A stretch of DNA of 64,000 nucleotides from DATDGX01 sp036521875 (GTDB lineage: Bacteria > Desulfobacterota > Binatia > Binatales > Binataceae): assembly GCA_036521875.1 (NCBI GenBank), contig DATDGX010000052.1:10570-74569 (forward strand), in the 5' to 3' direction. Positions within the stretch are counted from its first letter, which is position 1. Every line of letters starts with the position of its first letter. The notes beneath the pieces were generated by a model. It was not told where the DNA came from and did not search any database. It saw only the letters and a program-made list of their open reading frames with translations. Shown here in pieces: positions 32,511-40,052 of this stretch. Made by a program: the position numbers and the translations under genes.

Positions 32511-32612
32511 ATTGCAAGCGCGCTGGATTCCGTCGAAAAAACAGTCGCCGCGAATCATCGCTGTGATCGCGATAGACAATTTTATGCAGGTCACGAGCAA
32601 CGCGACTGGCGT
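32511..32612 (-). pseudogene. Decayed fragment of a PqqC/TenA-like gene
   Basis: Read on the plus strand, 32512-32542 matches 38875-38905 almost base for base (GCGCGCTGGATTCCGTCGAA is shared). 32559-32607 then matches 38999-39050 (shared TCGCTGTGATCGCG and ATGCA). The intervening region of the intact gene is largely missing here, apart from a short poorly matching stretch. In translation LHKIVYRDHSDD parallels VHEIADRDHSDV of the intact protein. It is therefore a deleted, non-functional copy of the 3' part of the gene 6 kb away. Confidence 0.7.
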
Positions 32613-32859
32613 TCGGACGGGCTCTGTCCTCAGTTTCGGAGCGCCGTCTCTCATCGCGTCGCGTCTTGGCGAGGGCGTGTCGTGTCGTCACTTGGTGGAA
32701 AACACTGTGGCGCTTTTCCGTCGAGCCTTCGGCCATCGGGTTTGAAGGTTTCGAAACCCATTTCAGAAGTAGTAGAGATACCAAGGCCCAAAGTTCCGAG
32801 ATAACAATTGGGCCGTCGGACAATCAGTCAGGCCGATCAGGACCCCGAAGGGAGTGGCG

Positions 32860-34284
32860 GTGAACATCAACGAGTTAGCAATAGTCGATGCAACCGCGCA
32901 GGCGGACCTCGTTCGCCGGCGCGAGCTCACGCCGTTGGAGCTGGTCGACGCGGCGATCAGTCGAATCGAGCGGCTCAACCCGGTGCTCAATGCGGTCATC
33001 ACACCGCTGTTCGACGAGGCGCGCCAAACGGCGGTATCGAAGGACCTGCCCGACGGACCGTTTCGCGGCGTTCCATTTCTTCTGAAAGACCTGGGCGTGA
33101 TGCAGAAAGGCCAGCCGTACTACATGGGTAATCGGGCTCTGCGCGATGCGCACTACATCTCTCCCGCGGATACCGCTCTCGGCGCGCGCTTTCGCGCCGC
33201 CGGGTTTATCACACTGGGGAAAACCAACACGCCAGAATTTGGTGGTCAAACCACGACCCAGCCGTTGGCGTTCGGCGCAACCCACAATCCGTGGGATCTG
33301 GATCGCTCGACCAACGGCTCGTCGGGCGGCTCGTGCGCCGCGGTAGCGGCAGGTTTGGTGCCGATCGCACACGCCAACGACGGCGGAGGCTCGATCCGTT
33401 TGCCGGCGGCATGGTGCGGATTGGTTGGGCTGAAGCCGTCGCGCGGCCGGGTTCCCTTTCCCAATACTGCGCGCACGGCGGTCGACTTCGTGGTAAGCCG
33501 CACGGTCCGCGATGTCGCGGCGGCGCTAGACGCAGTGCAGGGCTCTGAGCCGGGCGAGCTCTACTTGATTGCGCCACCGGCGAGAAGCTACACGGCCGAA
33601 ATTGGAGCGGACGCCGGCAAGCTGCGAATCGGAATCCTGACCCGGACACCTTTTGGCGAAATCCATCCCGAGTGTCTCAAGGCGGCAACGGCTACGGCCA
33701 AGCTGCTGGAGTCACTCGGCCATCGAGTTGAAGAATCGTTCCCGGAAGCCTTGTTCGATCCGGGCCCGGGTGCCTACGGCATGGTCTTGCTGATGGCCGG
33801 ATTGCGCGCGCAACTTCAGCAACTGGCCGCGATGCTTGGCCGGCCCGTGACTCAAGACGACGTTGAGCCCTACTTTTGGTTTCCAACCCAGGGATCTCCG
33901 GTCGCGGCCGAAGAATATATCGCCGCCATGGAATCGGTGAATGAATGGGCGATTCGGGTTGCGCGCTGGTGGACCACGGGATTCGATCTTTTGCTCACTC
34001 CGACCGTGTGGGAGCCGCCAGCCACGCTCGCGTCGATGATGCCGGAGGAAGGCAAACCCTGGAAACTGGGCCAGAAGGTCGGCCGGCATTGCTTTTTCAC
34101 GCAGCCCTACAACGTCACCGGGCAGCCGGCGATCTCGATGCCGCTGTATTGGACCGCTGAGGGACTGCCCGTGGGGGATCAGCTGGTGGCGGCGATGGGC
34201 CGCGAAGACCTGCTGATTCGCGTCGCGTCGCAACTCGAGCAGGCGCGGCCGTGGATCAACCGGCTTCCGCCAGTACACGCGTGA
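32860..34284 (+). CDS. Amidase (amidase signature family)
   Basis: A 474-residue amidase-signature enzyme. The unusual catalytic triad is complete: Lys76 in PFLLKDLGV, cis-Ser154 in the Gly/Ser-rich NGSSGGSCAA, and nucleophile Ser178 in DGGGSIRLPA, 24 residues further on as the family requires. It hydrolyses a carboxylic amide, substrate unknown; similarity to GatA is limited to the core and no gatB/gatC is nearby. GTG 32860 is preferred because AAGGGAG ends 5-6 nt before it; GTG 32854 would sit on the ribosome site. It stands alone between debris on the left and a convergent TPR gene on the right. Confidence 0.92.
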   Translation: MNINELAIVDATAQADLVRRRELTPLELVDAAISRIERLNPVLNAVITPLFDEARQTAVSKDLPDGPFRGVPFLLKDLGVMQKGQPYYMGNRALRDAHYISPADTALGARFRAAGFITLGKTNTPEFGGQTTTQPLAFGATHNPWDLDRSTNGSSGGSCAAVAAGLVPIAHANDGGGSIRLPAAWCGLVGLKPSRGRVPFPNTARTAVDFVVSRTVRDVAAALDAVQGSEPGELYLIAPPARSYTAEIGADAGKLRIGILTRTPFGEIHPECLKAATATAKLLESLGHRVEESFPEALFDPGPGAYGMVLLMAGLRAQLQQLAAMLGRPVTQDDVEPYFWFPTQGSPVAAEEYIAAMESVNEWAIRVARWWTTGFDLLLTPTVWEPPATLASMMPEEGKPWKLGQKVGRHCFFTQPYNVTGQPAISMPLYWTAEGLPVGDQLVAAMGREDLLIRVASQLEQARPWINRLPPVHA

Positions 34285-34460
34285 CTGCACGGCTCGCGTC
34301 GCCGCGCTAGACAACGGCATCGCCGGCCGCGACGTGTTGGTGATAGGTATCAACACTCAGGCGATCGTCGTAGGAATCGACAGTCAATCGAACTTCGGAA
34401 CCAGCTTGCGACCTGAACGCGCGCTTGCCATCTAGCGCGACAGCCGGGCACCGCCGGGTG

Positions 34461-36515
34461 TCAGCTTTCGTTCACTCCACGCTGTCTAAGGGTTGCGAGC
34501 GTTTTTTTGAGCGCCTCTTGCGTTGAGTTCCATTGCCCGGGGTTGTCTTTTTCCGAGAGTGCGCTGAGGACTTCACGGTAAGTTGTCGCCGCCTCGCTGA
34601 GATGCGTGGTTCCGGGCTCGAGCGTGCCGATGTCCGCGAGGGTATCTCCGATATTGAGCTTGGTGGTTACCCAGTAACCGGGTGCATTGTCCCTGGTAAA
34701 AACTTTTAGCGCCTGATTGAAAGCCTCAACTGACTGCTTCAAGTCATCTATGTTCGATTTGCGGGCTCCCAATCCTCTGAGTGCATTGCCGAGAGCTTCT
34801 TGCGCGGTGGCCCACGATTCGGCTTGATTGCCATCCGGAGATAGCTTCGCGAGCGCCGCGCGCAGCGCCGCCACGGCCTCCTCATAACTCCTGGCATCAG
34901 ACTCATAGGAGGCAAGTGATATCAGCGCGTTGCCCAATCCGATTTGGGTTGCGACCCATAGTCCCTCGTGGGCGTTGTCAGCGAAGTGATCCAGGATTTC
35001 GCGATACGCTGAGACCGACTGCCTAAGGTAGTCTGGCCTGGACGTACGCTCGCCGAGCGCGCGTAGTGACTGCGCCAGCCCGGTTTGCGCATAAGCCCAC
35101 TGTGCGGGATCCGAGTCCGGTCCGAAGACTGTGAGCGCGGCGCGATCCGCGGTAGTTGCGTCCTGATAGTCGGAGCTGGTTGATTCAATGTCGCCCAGCA
35201 TACGAAGAGTCCATCCTAACTCGACTTGAACTCCCGCCCAGGTGAGCGGATTAGCCTTCATGGTCACGCCCGCGAGCGCGGCGCGAAACGCTGTGACTGC
35301 CTGAGTTAGATTGTCGAGGCCGGCATCGCGTTCACCTAGATCTCTAAAGGCATGGCCTATCGAACTCTGCAGCAGCACATAATCCATAGAATAATCGTGA
35401 AGCGTAAACAGCTTAAGTGCTTCCCGGAATGCTGCTATCGCCTCTTGGAGATAGGCGCTCTGGTGGTCGAGCTGGTAGAGACTCCTCAGCGCGGTGCCAA
35501 GGTTCGACTGCGCCATGGCCCAGTTCTTGGGGTCGGACTCGCGCCTAAATTCGCCAAGTGCCCGGTGATAATAGATCAACGAAGTCTCCAGAGACTCTTT
35601 CGACCCGGTTTGTTGACCTGAGATCGCAAGCGCCGATCCGATAACCTGGTCGACTTGAGCCCGGGTGTCGGGCCTCCATCGGTCTCGTCGTTTCGAATCG
35701 TCCGCCATCGCGCGCGCGTTTTCGATAAGCGGCTTGAGCACATCGGCAATCTCTTTGCCCAGCGTCTCGGTGTGTTGAGAAGCCGCGCCTAAAGCCACGT
35801 AGGTGGCCAGATCCTGGACCGGCAATTCCAACGGCATAGGCGCTCCCCCGCCAGCCATCGGTCCGGCAATCGGATTTTTCGCGATCACGGACAGGGTGAC
35901 AGTTCGACTCCCGGTCGCGCCGACAACCGAGCCCCAGAGCATCGCCGATGCCTGGGCTTGATGCGCCGTTTTAGAAAGCTCCTCTTGCGTCACTTTATTC
36001 GGGATAGGGCGGCTGAGACTGATCGCGTGAATCTTCAGCCTCGGATCCATTTGGTCCAATGTTGCTATGAGCTGGTTCTGGACTTGATGACCGACGTCGT
36101 TCTCAAAAGGAGCGACTGCGACGACGAACCCGGTGGAGTCGGCGGAGTCTCGCGGCCATAGCCGGAGCGAGGAACGCTGGGCCGCGAGAAATGAGAGCCC
36201 GACCAGCGCAACCATCGCGGAGACGCGGCGCACGTCTTTGTAACGCAGCTTCCGGCGTCCCATCTGCACGCGGGCTTTGGCCCAGAACGTCAGCCCGCAC
36301 ACTGCGGCCGAGAGCGCTCCGACTATCGTCGCGACAGTAACGATCTCGACTACCAGTCGAGCGTGCGGCCAAATCAAAACGATCAGGAGCGCGATGCCGA
36401 GTGTCCCGAGCGCCGCGCGCGCCCAGGTGAGCTTCCCGAGCGAGCTGAACAGCAGCTCGCCCCAACGGCCCATTTTCAAATCCGAGGACATAAGAAGTGA
36501 CAGAATGATTATCAT
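34461..36515 (-). CDS. Membrane protein with TolB/FlgO-like domain and TPR-like repeats
   Basis: A 684-residue protein with three likely membrane helices in the first 115 residues (about 32-52, 57-78, 97-112). Next is a region of about 80 residues starting FVVAVAPFENDVGHQVQNQL that looks like the TolB-N/FlgO-type domain. From about residue 300 there are roughly six TPR-like repeats of some 60 residues with the recurring pattern Y-R-x-A-L ... P-x-x-W-A-x-x-Q-x-x-L-G-x-A-L-x-x-L-G. The repeats probably form a protein-binding superhelix. I do not know its partner. ATG 36515 is the longest start; ATG 36491 (MSSDLKMG) is also possible. Base composition is less GC-rich than the neighbouring housekeeping genes. 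Confidence 0.8.
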   Translation of the reverse strand: MIIILSLLMSSDLKMGRWGELLFSSLGKLTWARAALGTLGIALLIVLIWPHARLVVEIVTVATIVGALSAAVCGLTFWAKARVQMGRRKLRYKDVRRVSAMVALVGLSFLAAQRSSLRLWPRDSADSTGFVVAVAPFENDVGHQVQNQLIATLDQMDPRLKIHAISLSRPIPNKVTQEELSKTAHQAQASAMLWGSVVGATGSRTVTLSVIAKNPIAGPMAGGGAPMPLELPVQDLATYVALGAASQHTETLGKEIADVLKPLIENARAMADDSKRRDRWRPDTRAQVDQVIGSALAISGQQTGSKESLETSLIYYHRALGEFRRESDPKNWAMAQSNLGTALRSLYQLDHQSAYLQEAIAAFREALKLFTLHDYSMDYVLLQSSIGHAFRDLGERDAGLDNLTQAVTAFRAALAGVTMKANPLTWAGVQVELGWTLRMLGDIESTSSDYQDATTADRAALTVFGPDSDPAQWAYAQTGLAQSLRALGERTSRPDYLRQSVSAYREILDHFADNAHEGLWVATQIGLGNALISLASYESDARSYEEAVAALRAALAKLSPDGNQAESWATAQEALGNALRGLGARKSNIDDLKQSVEAFNQALKVFTRDNAPGYWVTTKLNIGDTLADIGTLEPGTTHLSEAATTYREVLSALSEKDNPGQWNSTQEALKKTLATLRQRGVNES

Positions 36516-36726
36516 TCCGCTCGACTATCGGCGAGGTCTTCGCTCGCTGACGGATGAAAGCGGACGCTGGTGGGCGTCAGGCTGGCATGTCGTGGCTCTC
36601 CTCGCTCGCTTCGGGGGTGATAATCAGTCGCTCGAGGCCGCGGAGGAAATATGAATCTTTGTAGGTTGGGGGCGCTTCCGGATGGGCCAGGCCGAAGCGT
36701 TGACACTATCTTCGGGAGCGGCGGCG

Positions 36727-38532
36727 TCAGGGCCCCAGGGCCAGGCCGGCCGGGGCGAGGAGCTGGCTGGTTGGACCGGCGAGGATGAAGTCCGGTTTGA
36801 GGTCGCACGGCTGTGGATCTGCTGAGGTGCAAGCGGCGGGATTAAATCCGAGGACACTGGCGCCCGCGAAGTTGCCCACCAAGAGCTCTCCTGCGCCATC
36901 GAGCGCGATTCCGATAGGAAAATTCAGCGTTGTTTGAGCGCCCGCGATCGTCGCGATGAGCTTTCCCGACGGGGAGAATTCCAGCAGGCTGGAGTTCGAG
37001 TTCCCGATAGGGTTGGTCACCCAAATGTTGCCCTGGTGGTCGAAGGCCAGATCAAGTGGACCGGAAAGGGCGGGATTGGTGATGACTGCCGTCGGCGGTT
37101 GATCGCATGTCGAGCCGCTTGCGCATTGACCGCTTAGATACTCGGTAAGCGAAATCGATCCGGCGGTGTTGACGACCCAGATGTCTTCGTTGCTATCCAA
37201 AGCGAGGCCGACAGGACTTGAGAGGCCGGTGTCAGCTCCCTGGATCGTGAATATAGGAAACTGGTCGCCGTTCGAGCCGGCAGGAAACACCGTAATTCGA
37301 TTGCTGGTGGTGTTAGCCACATAGATGTTGCTGGAGCCGTCGAGCGCAATGCCGGCCGGACTGGTCAGATCCGTGTTGGGTCCGAAAATAAACGGCGATG
37401 GCGCACGGTCTCCGTTAATCGGCGGCGCGAACACATTTATGCTTTGCGGGAGCGATCCGGAATTGGGATTGCTCACGTACGCATTGCCGCTTCCAACCCG
37501 ATCCAGCGCGAGAAAAGCCGGATTCAGCAGCGCGGTCGCCGGGCCGCCGAGTACTCCAAGCGGAGGGATGTCACCGCCTAGCGGATCCGGATTGGAGTAT
37601 TCGCGCAAATTCGGGGCGAAAGTCAGCGGAGCGTCCATTACGTAGAGCTTCGCGGTAAGCAAGTTGAGGGCGACGGGAGTGACCCTCACGACGTCGCCGG
37701 TGCCCATCTTGATTCTACCTCTGCAAATCAACGAGCCGGTCAGCAAGATGTCAGCCCCCAGCTCGCAAGCGGCGGCCGAGGCGAAAAGGGTTCCACTCAA
37801 CGATGACTTGTTGCCGAGCGACACCGCAGAACCATTCACGAAAACGACAACGTTTTGCGGAACGATTCCACCGAGAAGATTGAGCCGCGCGGCTTTCCCC
37901 AGCGTGAGATCGCCGGCGACGCGGATCACCGCAGATGTGGTCGAAGCACCGTCAAGGACGAGCGCGGCGGCTTCCCCGACCGATATCGCGGGAATGTCGA
38001 CGACATTGAAACCCGGAGTGAGCGCGATGGTCGCAGTTCGAGACCGACCGACCTTGATACGCGCCTCAAGGGTTTGCGTGGCAGAGTATGATTCCAGCGC
38101 TTGAGCGAAGCCGGCCGCATCTTCGATCGCGTCGCTCAACGTGTGGAGCAGCGGATTCGCACCACTGGAATCTTCGCCGCCGTTGCACGCGGATCCAGGA
38201 CGCAGATTGATCGCGCCGCCGCCGGACGCGCACCGTCCCAGGACCGAAGTTACGCGGCCGAGCCTGATTGCTTTTCCCGAAGGAACAGACGCGATCAAAT
38301 TGTTGCTGAACGAACCGCTCCTGCCGGCTTTGATACGGGTTGCGCCGATGTTGCCCGGTTGGCTCACAACGCGTTCGGCGTTGCCCATGATCACGCTTGA
38401 GGCGGTACTGAGTATCGCGAATGTGCTCACGCCGCCGGGCCCCGACGGAGGAGCCGAGTTGGCAACGATAGAAAATGCGAGCGCTCCGAGTATCGCCGCG
38501 CCGATCAAAAATAGTCTTCTTTCGCGGCTCAT
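36727..38532 (-). CDS. Secreted protein: ice-binding-like (DUF3494-type) domain plus NHL repeats
   Basis: A 601-residue exported protein. Residues 1-26 are a signal peptide (FLIGAAILGALAFSIVANSA). Residues about 35-290 resemble the DUF3494/ice-binding beta-solenoid group: AILSTASSVIMG, LVLDGASTTSAVIRV, and the paired turns VNGSAVSLGNKSSLSGTLFA and ADILLTGSLICRGRI. Residues about 320-601 carry around five NHL-type propeller blades (SPAGIALDGSSNIYVANT, SPVGLALDSNEDIWVVNT, GPLDLAFDHQGNIWVTNP). DUF3494 members include antifreeze proteins and general adhesins, so ice binding itself is not claimed. It lies 211 bp upstream of the membrane TPR gene on the same strand. The fusion appears unusual. Confidence 0.75.
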   Translation of the reverse strand: MSRERRLFLIGAAILGALAFSIVANSAPPSGPGGVSTFAILSTASSVIMGNAERVVSQPGNIGATRIKAGRSGSFSNNLIASVPSGKAIRLGRVTSVLGRCASGGGAINLRPGSACNGGEDSSGANPLLHTLSDAIEDAAGFAQALESYSATQTLEARIKVGRSRTATIALTPGFNVVDIPAISVGEAAALVLDGASTTSAVIRVAGDLTLGKAARLNLLGGIVPQNVVVFVNGSAVSLGNKSSLSGTLFASAAACELGADILLTGSLICRGRIKMGTGDVVRVTPVALNLLTAKLYVMDAPLTFAPNLREYSNPDPLGGDIPPLGVLGGPATALLNPAFLALDRVGSGNAYVSNPNSGSLPQSINVFAPPINGDRAPSPFIFGPNTDLTSPAGIALDGSSNIYVANTTSNRITVFPAGSNGDQFPIFTIQGADTGLSSPVGLALDSNEDIWVVNTAGSISLTEYLSGQCASGSTCDQPPTAVITNPALSGPLDLAFDHQGNIWVTNPIGNSNSSLLEFSPSGKLIATIAGAQTTLNFPIGIALDGAGELLVGNFAGASVLGFNPAACTSADPQPCDLKPDFILAGPTSQLLAPAGLALGP

Positions 38533-38754
38533 CTGATAAATCGAAGGTTCAGCAAGGCGACTGCACCTCTCACGAAGGCGCGGAATTAGCCAGCACAGTA
38601 TGCGAAGTCAAAGTGACTACGCAAAAGCTTCTGATGGTGGGATCGCGATCCGCCCAATGGTGCGCAGCGTTCGACAAAAATCGAGTTCTCGTCGCGCAGA
38701 CGATCGCCGTCTTCGTCGCGCCAAAGCGTCCCGCGTAGCTGTCCTTGGATGCGA

Positions 38755-38815
38755 ACCCGCGCTCGCTCCGCCGCGCGCCAGACTCGCGCGCGCTCCACTT
38801 CACCGAGCGGAGTAG
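38755..38815. repeat. Partial duplication of the adjacent PqqC-like gene
   Basis: The segment from GCGCTCGCTCCGCCGCGC to the CCGAGCG near 38812 matches 38928-38971 inside the intact gene at roughly 44 of 50 positions by eye (shared GCGCGCGCTCCACTTCAC). In minus-strand translation EVERARVWRAAER parallels EVERARVWSAAER. The rest of 38533-38754 shows no gene that I can support. Confidence 0.55.
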
Positions 38816-38819
38816 TTCC

Positions 38820-39563
38820 CTACCCGGCGACAGCGGAGCCGGTTCCGCCCCCGGATCCGGGTGCGGGCACCTGGTTGCAGGCGCGCTGGATTCCGTCGAA
38901 GAACTGCCACCACAAATCGAGCGAGCGCTCCGCCGCGCTCCACACGCGCGCGCGCTCCACTTCACTGAGCGCAATGCGGCTCAGGATATGATCGCCAACG
39001 TCGCTGTGATCGCGGTCGGCGATTTCATGCACGTCGAAGAACGCGACCTGCTCGCGGCTGAGCCCGTAGTGCTTCTCGAGCGCGCGCGCGAAACCGGCGA
39101 AGTTGCCGGGCACCTGGCCCTCCGCGGCGATATTGATCGCGGCGACGCCCTCGGCGAATGAGCGGTCCTTGGTCGAGAGCTCGAACCAATCGATCAGCGC
39201 GGCGGTCGACGCCAGCGGCTTGCCCTCGATCAAATCATTGCGGCCGAGGCCGACTCCCAATCCGATGCGCATGAAGAGTTCCGGATGCGGCGCGCTGCCG
39301 GAGATTTTTCCGGTCTCCTCTTCGTAGAGGCTCTCGGCGAGTTTGATGCGCTCCTCCGCGCTGGTGCATCGCGAGTGCAACGCGCTGAGCGCGCGCGGGA
39401 ACTCGCGCACCTGGAGAAAAAATTGCGTCGCGAAGATGCTCAGCCCGGTTTGCGAGAGTTTGCCGTGCTGGATATCGAGCCAAATCGGATGGCGTCCGAA
39501 GGAGCGCCGCTCCTTCACCATCGCGAACAGCTCGCGCACGAAACCGTCGCTCGTCTGCGCCAT
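38820..39563 (-). CDS. PqqC/TenA-like iron-dependent oxidase (heme-oxygenase fold)
   Basis: A 247-residue all-helical protein of the PqqC/TenA/CADD group, now often called HDO enzymes. Likely ligand residues are ESLYEEETG near residue 80, HPELF near 93, and the FDVHEIADRDHSDVGD cluster near 180 with its His-x6-His-Ser-Asp pattern. Members use a di-iron or heme-like site to oxidise small molecules or fatty-acid derivatives. No pqqABDE genes are nearby, so true PQQ synthesis is unlikely. The last 15 residues (PAPGSGGGTGSAVAG) are low-complexity and coincide with a duplicated DNA segment just downstream, suggesting the 3' end has been rearranged. Confidence 0.8.
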   Translation of the reverse strand: MAQTSDGFVRELFAMVKERRSFGRHPIWLDIQHGKLSQTGLSIFATQFFLQVREFPRALSALHSRCTSAEERIKLAESLYEEETGKISGSAPHPELFMRIGLGVGLGRNDLIEGKPLASTAALIDWFELSTKDRSFAEGVAAINIAAEGQVPGNFAGFARALEKHYGLSREQVAFFDVHEIADRDHSDVGDHILSRIALSEVERARVWSAAERSLDLWWQFFDGIQRACNQVPAPGSGGGTGSAVAG

Positions 39564-39635
39564 CGTGGAGGACCTCGTGGGTTGGCCGCGCGTTAATCGA
39601 ATCGAATCGCCGCGCGCGGGTTTATGGCGATACCT

Positions 39636-40016
39636 TCACGCAGCGGCGCGTGGCGCGAGCTCACCGCCGCAATTTGGACACACGTGCTGGTAGCCCGACG
39701 CGCAGTCCGCGCAAAACGTACATTGGAATGAACAGGACTCCGCGTTGCTGTCACGCGCGACCGGCGTGTGGCACTTCTCGCATTCGTTCTTGAACGTGCT
39801 CATCTGCAGCAGCAGCTTGCCGTTGGCATCCTCGCGATCCGCGGCCGCCAGCAGGCGCTCGCGTGCTTTCACGTTGTGCTCCGTCTCGGCCCACGCGCGA
39901 TACATCGCACCGCCGCCGAACTCGAGGCGCCCAAGCAGCGCCATCCGCTCGAGCCTTGATTTGCCTTCGAACAGCGCCGCGATCACTTGCTCGGGTGCGA
40001 CTGGTTCGTCTTTCAT
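39636..40016 (-). CDS. DUF1272 zinc-ribbon-like protein with N-terminal extension
   Basis: A 126-residue protein. The C-terminal part (about 78-122) is a DUF1272 domain: CEKCHTPVARDS, then CSFQCTFCADCA, then CPNCGGEL, with eight cysteines in paired C-x2-C knuckles expected to bind two zinc ions. DUF1272 proteins are usually about 60-90 residues and stand alone; here a helical extension of some 75 residues rich in Glu/Arg precedes it. The start ATG at 40016 follows GGAAGGG. It lies between the PqqC-like gene and dsbD on the same strand with short gaps, suggesting one transcript. Function unknown. Confidence 0.85.
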   Translation of the reverse strand: MKDEPVAPEQVIAALFEGKSRLERMALLGRLEFGGGAMYRAWAETEHNVKARERLLAAADREDANGKLLLQMSTFKNECEKCHTPVARDSNAESCSFQCTFCADCASGYQHVCPNCGGELAPRAAA

Positions 40017-40052
40017 CTTTAGCCCTTCCCATTGTTGATTTGGCCCGCCCTG

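Larger units (their letters stand above)
32115..32859. other. 745-bp intergenic region between gyrB and amidase
   Basis: The part near gyrB (32160-32345) is AT-rich and holds a perfect DnaA-box sequence. The middle (about 32500-32612) matches the end of the PqqC-like gene at 38820-39563 with an internal deletion, so it is gene debris. A 149-codon minus-strand frame runs through 32374-32823, but it has no ribosome site and mixes this debris with unrelated sequence; I do not call it a gene. Confidence 0.6.

Noticed and set aside
32374..32823. 149-codon minus-strand frame upstream of the amidase
   Set aside because: No ribosome site; part of it is a deleted duplicate of the PqqC-like gene and the rest is unrelated, so it is debris.
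38820..39563. True PqqC (PQQ biosynthesis) assignment
   Set aside because: No pqqA, B, D or E nearby and only fold-level motif similarity, so a general PqqC/TenA-like call is safer.
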